A DNA stretch of 6,803 nucleotides from Nitrosopumilales archaeon. GTDB taxonomy: Archaea; Thermoproteota; Nitrososphaeria; Nitrososphaerales; Nitrososphaeraceae. The position numbers were made by a program, and so were the translations under genes. The DNA lies in assembly GCA_009665115.1 (NCBI GenBank), contig WJXE01000100.1:1-6803 (forward strand), in the 5' to 3' direction. Every line of letters starts with the position of its first letter. Positions within the stretch are counted from its first letter, which is position 1. The notes under the pieces were generated by a model that worked only from the letters and a program-made list of their open reading frames with translations, was not told the DNA's origin and ran no database searches. Positions 5,040 to 6,803 of the stretch are shown in pieces.

Positions 5040-5420
5040 TTGACTAACTTTTATGCTATCGCTGTTGTTGTGGTTATGGTGTTGGTATGCGAAAGCCTGT
5101 TGTGGCACAGCGAATGCTACTGCAGTCACTGCTCCCCAGCTACGATCGCTGCAATTGCTAAAGTGATATTCTTGTGGTTCATTTCTCAGAGATTATTTTC
5201 CACCATGCTATATTTGAGATGCATCACAACAACTGCTAACAATAGAGAAGAAATTGTAGATATAGTCGAACTCGGATCTATTCACTAAAAGGATTATAGT
5301 TCTAAGTTTGCTTTGTCTATTAATGAGAAATATACTTTCAGGAACCCAGATATATTTTATCGATTGGGACGTATTCAGAATCTCTCTTTGCCTAAGCCGG
5401 TCTCTTTTAGTTTTAAATAA
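5040..5420 (+). pseudogene. relic B of an unknown gene family (paralogous to relic A)
   Basis: A frame from TTG 5040 starts TNFYAIAVVVVMVLV, a hydrophobic membrane or signal segment. It runs through AAIAKVIFLWFIS and MLYLRCITTTANNREEIVDI to a TAA at 5286-5288. After that TAA the same frame stays open and clearly protein-like (SSKFALSINEKYTFRNPDIF, YRLGRIQNLSLPKPVSFSFK) to a TAA at 5418-5420. The real gene therefore probably spanned both parts, with the first TAA as a disabling mutation. The stretch between the hydrophobic segment and AAIAKV is Cys/His-rich and odd. Another frame there reads GTANATAVTAPQ, more like an exported protein, so one or two indels are likely. An upstream ATG (4999, MQAELLQTFARVMS) is one base out of frame. 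Relic A shares the central part. The family is unrecognised. Confidence 0.5.
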
Positions 5421-5557
5421 TAAAAACGTGTAAAACGATAATGGCTTTGCGATCAGAATAATTTTATGCCGATAGCAAAAAGAAAAGTATGCTCGAGAAA
5501 TTATAGAAAGTTATAGCGCACAACATTTGGCTGGCACACGCGAGCCTTAGACAGTGG
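5421..5557. other. AT-rich spacer, nothing recognised
   Basis: No coding or RNA feature is apparent. The sequence changes abruptly from AT-rich to GC-richer near 5515. Confidence 0.4.
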
Positions 5558-5776
5558 ATGCGCTCGGAGAGCGATGGAGGAGCAAGCGAAAATAAATCTT
5601 TGTCGGACGCAAGCAATTATGGAGCGTGTGGGCTATATGAGAAGCAGATAGCTGAAGGTCCATTATCAAGGCCGAGGCCTGTACCGAACGAACCGTTGGA
5701 GCAAGTAATAGTATCACTTCTTTTACCTCTTCGCTACTTAAGTGATTGGCTCAATCACAAGAAATCAGGTTGTTGA
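5558..5776 (+). CDS. doubtful hypothetical ORF of 72 codons in a GC-richer patch
   Basis: The frame starts at an ATG and reads MRSESDGGASENKSLSDASN with a Pro-rich centre (PLSRPRPVPNEPLEQVIVSL) and a mostly hydrophobic end. Codons show some preference for G in the first position, as in real genes. Against it, I recognise no family, no TATA-like box sits at the right distance, and the last 22 bases overlap the end of the convergent winged-helix gene. Other frames here are also open for 40 or more codons, as expected in a GC-richer patch. It may be a remnant of foreign origin or a chance ORF. Confidence 0.25.
   Translation: MRSESDGGASENKSLSDASNYGACGLYEKQIAEGPLSRPRPVPNEPLEQVIVSLLLPLRYLSDWLNHKKSGC
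5742..5758. repeat. perfect 7-bp inverted repeat over the stop codon of the 5755 gene
   Basis: GTGATTG-GCT-CAATCAC can form a 7-bp hairpin with a 3-base loop, or 6 bp with a 5-base loop. It covers the TGA of the minus-strand winged-helix gene. No T-run follows on either strand, so it is not a classical intrinsic terminator. It may protect or process the mRNA end. Confidence 0.35.
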
Positions 5777-6228
5777 AGCAAAATTTCTCTGATTTGTAGA
5801 TTGCCTATCATTAAATCTATTATCTTGCTACGTTCTTCCTTAGACGTAGTATTATTATTTGCTACTCCGAGGGTATCGATTGCTCGAAGTTTCCAATAGT
5901 TCTTGACAGCTGTTCCAACTAATTTTTGAGCATTATAAACCACCTTACCAAATGCGGTAACAAAATATCTGCCTTTTTGCCTTTTCACTAAACCAGCTTT
6001 GATGAGACGAGATATTCTTGAATAGTACTGTTTTTTAGTAAGTTTCAATTGAGTCCTGAGAGTCTCGCTGTTTTCTCCATTCGCAAGAAAGATGGTGTTA
6101 AAGATAAACAGTGATTTGTCATCAGACATTAATTTTACGACATCTGCTACGCATTCTGACTTCTGCTTACTTCCTGCATCGACATCATGATTTGTGGCCG
6201 TCACTTTAGTGTCAGAGATTGCATTCAA
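5755..6228 (-). CDS. winged-helix DNA-binding protein with N- and C-terminal extensions
   Basis: The protein has 157 residues from a TTG start; a GTG at 6204 and an ATG at about 6129 are alternatives. No ATG lies between the TTG and the upstream stop at 6250. Residues 1-28 are polar and probably flexible. The winged-helix core follows: helix 1 at about 29-49 (VVKLMSDDKSLFIFNTIFLA), helix 2 at 53-61, the recognition helix at 64-80 (TKKQYYSRISRLIKAGLV), and the wing at 82-92 (RQKGRYFVTAFGKVV). A helical tail (95-120 and 128-152) could mediate dimerisation. 'Y-Y-S-R-I-x-x-L-x-x-A-G-L-V' is characteristic of archaeal ArsR/HTH_45-like regulators. It is larger than the other two winged-helix proteins here and not closely similar to them. 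It probably regulates transcription; no adjacent operon partner is evident. Confidence 0.85.
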   Translation of the reverse strand: MNAISDTKVTATNHDVDAGSKQKSECVADVVKLMSDDKSLFIFNTIFLANGENSETLRTQLKLTKKQYYSRISRLIKAGLVKRQKGRYFVTAFGKVVYNAQKLVGTAVKNYWKLRAIDTLGVANNNTTSKEERSKIIDLMIGNLQIREILLQQPDFL

Positions 6229-6250
6229 GCTTCCTGTTAGTCGATAATGT

Positions 6251-6260
6251 CATTAATTCA
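6251..6260 (-). promoter_or_regulatory. TATA-like box of the 5755 winged-helix gene
   Basis: On the minus strand TGAATTAATG is centred about 27 bases before the TTG at 6228. That is the expected distance for a leaderless archaeal transcript and supports the TTG as the start. Confidence 0.35.
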
Positions 6261-6425
6261 TATCCGGATAATTTTGGGCAGAAATACCACCGTAACGTAA
6301 AGACCTAGGTTTTTGCTGAAATCTGGCTAAGGATTTAGGAAGATGATAAGACGGGAGATTACGTGAAATTGCAACCGGCCGTTTGGTGTAACTGTAGATT
6401 CTAGGGTGTGATAGAATTAGCTGAA

Positions 6426-6605
6426 TCATCGAAACTTTCCCAACAACCATAATCCGATGCAGATTATAATGACTATGAGAATTAAGCCAGTAAGGATCAA
6501 TAGTATGGGTGTGATCAACTTTAAGAAAAAGAAGATAATGACGATTATCATTAATAACACCGCTGTTCCAATGAAAATACTGCCGGCAGTCCTTACGACA
6601 CCCAA
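6426..6605 (-). CDS. small two-helix hydrophobic membrane protein, start uncertain
   Basis: From a TTG at 6605 the product is 59 residues, just below usual ORF cut-offs. It contains two membrane helices (FIGTAVLLMIIVIIFFFLKL, then PILLILTGLILIVIIICIGL) joined by LITP and ending WLLGKFR. The frame stays open upstream to a TAG near 6725-6727, and that part also reads like protein (LVRSYPIDIVITQHYYHEGS, then ELDIIL), so the true protein is probably longer. However, no ATG, GTG or TTG is available there. Either the start is non-standard or an indel has cut the gene. The antisense plus-strand frame has an ATG but is Lys/Asn/Ile-rich, as the complement of membrane helices would be, so I prefer the minus strand. 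Function unknown; probably a membrane hairpin protein. Confidence 0.5.
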   Translation of the reverse strand: MGVVRTAGSIFIGTAVLLMIIVIIFFFLKLITPILLILTGLILIVIIICIGLWLLGKFR

Positions 6606-6803
6606 GATTATATCTAATTCTGATCCTTCATGATAATAGTGTTGCGTGATAACAATATCGATCGGATAAGATCGAACTAGTGGTTCTGGATACGCAGATA
6701 GTAATAACTGCCTTTTGAAGCATGACTACCAATATTTAGTATCTGACTTCGATAATTAGAGAAATAACCATTATGTATAATAGATACAAAAACACCACAC
6801 AAG
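6606..6803. other. right edge, possible upstream part of the membrane ORF
   Basis: On the minus strand 6606-6724 continues the frame of the two-helix protein without a usable start. Further upstream another frame is open from the window edge to about 6685 (HNGYFSNYRSQILNIGSHAS), which may be the N-terminal part displaced by a frameshift. A short hydrophobic stub (MVISLIIEVRY) occurs in the third frame. Nothing else is recognised. Confidence 0.3.

Noticed and set aside
6253..6450. 65-codon minus-strand ORF as a separate gene
   Set aside because: It has no family resemblance and no promoter of its own. It overlaps the membrane ORF and is treated as a possible frameshifted tail rather than an independent gene.
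6454..6633. plus-strand 59-codon ORF starting MQIIMTMRIKPV
   Set aside because: It is antisense to the two-helix membrane ORF and its Lys/Asn/Ile richness is what the complement of membrane helices produces.

Overview
The window looks like a piece of an AT-rich chromosome from an ammonia-oxidising archaeon of the Nitrososphaeria (Thaumarchaeota), perhaps Nitrosocosmicus- or Nitrososphaera-like. This is inferred from gene content and style: several single-domain archaeal winged-helix proteins, an SRNEIA-type HTH relic of a kind common in these genomes, a membrane-anchored seven-bladed propeller rich in N-glycosylation sequons, a secreted Ig-like protein with an AYA-H signal cleavage site, and TATA-like boxes placed so close to start codons that transcripts would be nearly leaderless. 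No rRNA, tRNA, CRISPR array or intact insertion sequence was seen.

Layout. 1-1228 is a decayed region. It holds a start-less four-cysteine zinc-ribbon ORF (159-356, minus), a frameshifted HTH fragment (436-604, minus), a doubtful Trp-rich ORF (640-909, plus) and about 320 bp with no convincing gene. 1229-2410 (plus) is a membrane-anchored virginiamycin-B-lyase-like propeller. 2563-3147 (minus) is a secreted, C-terminally anchored Ig-like protein, divergent from a winged-helix gene at 3232-3564 (plus). That gene overlaps by 15 bp, tail to tail, with a two-helix membrane protein at 3550-3954 (minus). A second winged-helix gene is at 4381-4653 (minus) and a third, longer one at 5755-6228 (minus). 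A start-less two-helix membrane ORF (6426-6605 or longer, minus) lies near the right end.

Between these genes lie relics that a start-to-stop ORF search misses. Two diverged copies of one unknown gene family (about 4075-4257 and 5040-5420, both plus) share an exact 17-base block and further protein similarity, and both carry in-frame stops. A start-less 38-codon ORF (4747-4863, minus) also reads like protein.

No operon or multi-gene system can be assembled. The intact genes are mostly single transcription units: three small DNA-binding regulators and three envelope proteins. The divergent pair at 2563-3564 is the only arrangement that suggests regulator and target. The most notable feature is the number of broken or start-less coding relics, which points either to a pseudogene-rich accessory region or to local indel errors in the assembly. 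I did not find convincing evidence of a new defence or metabolic system.
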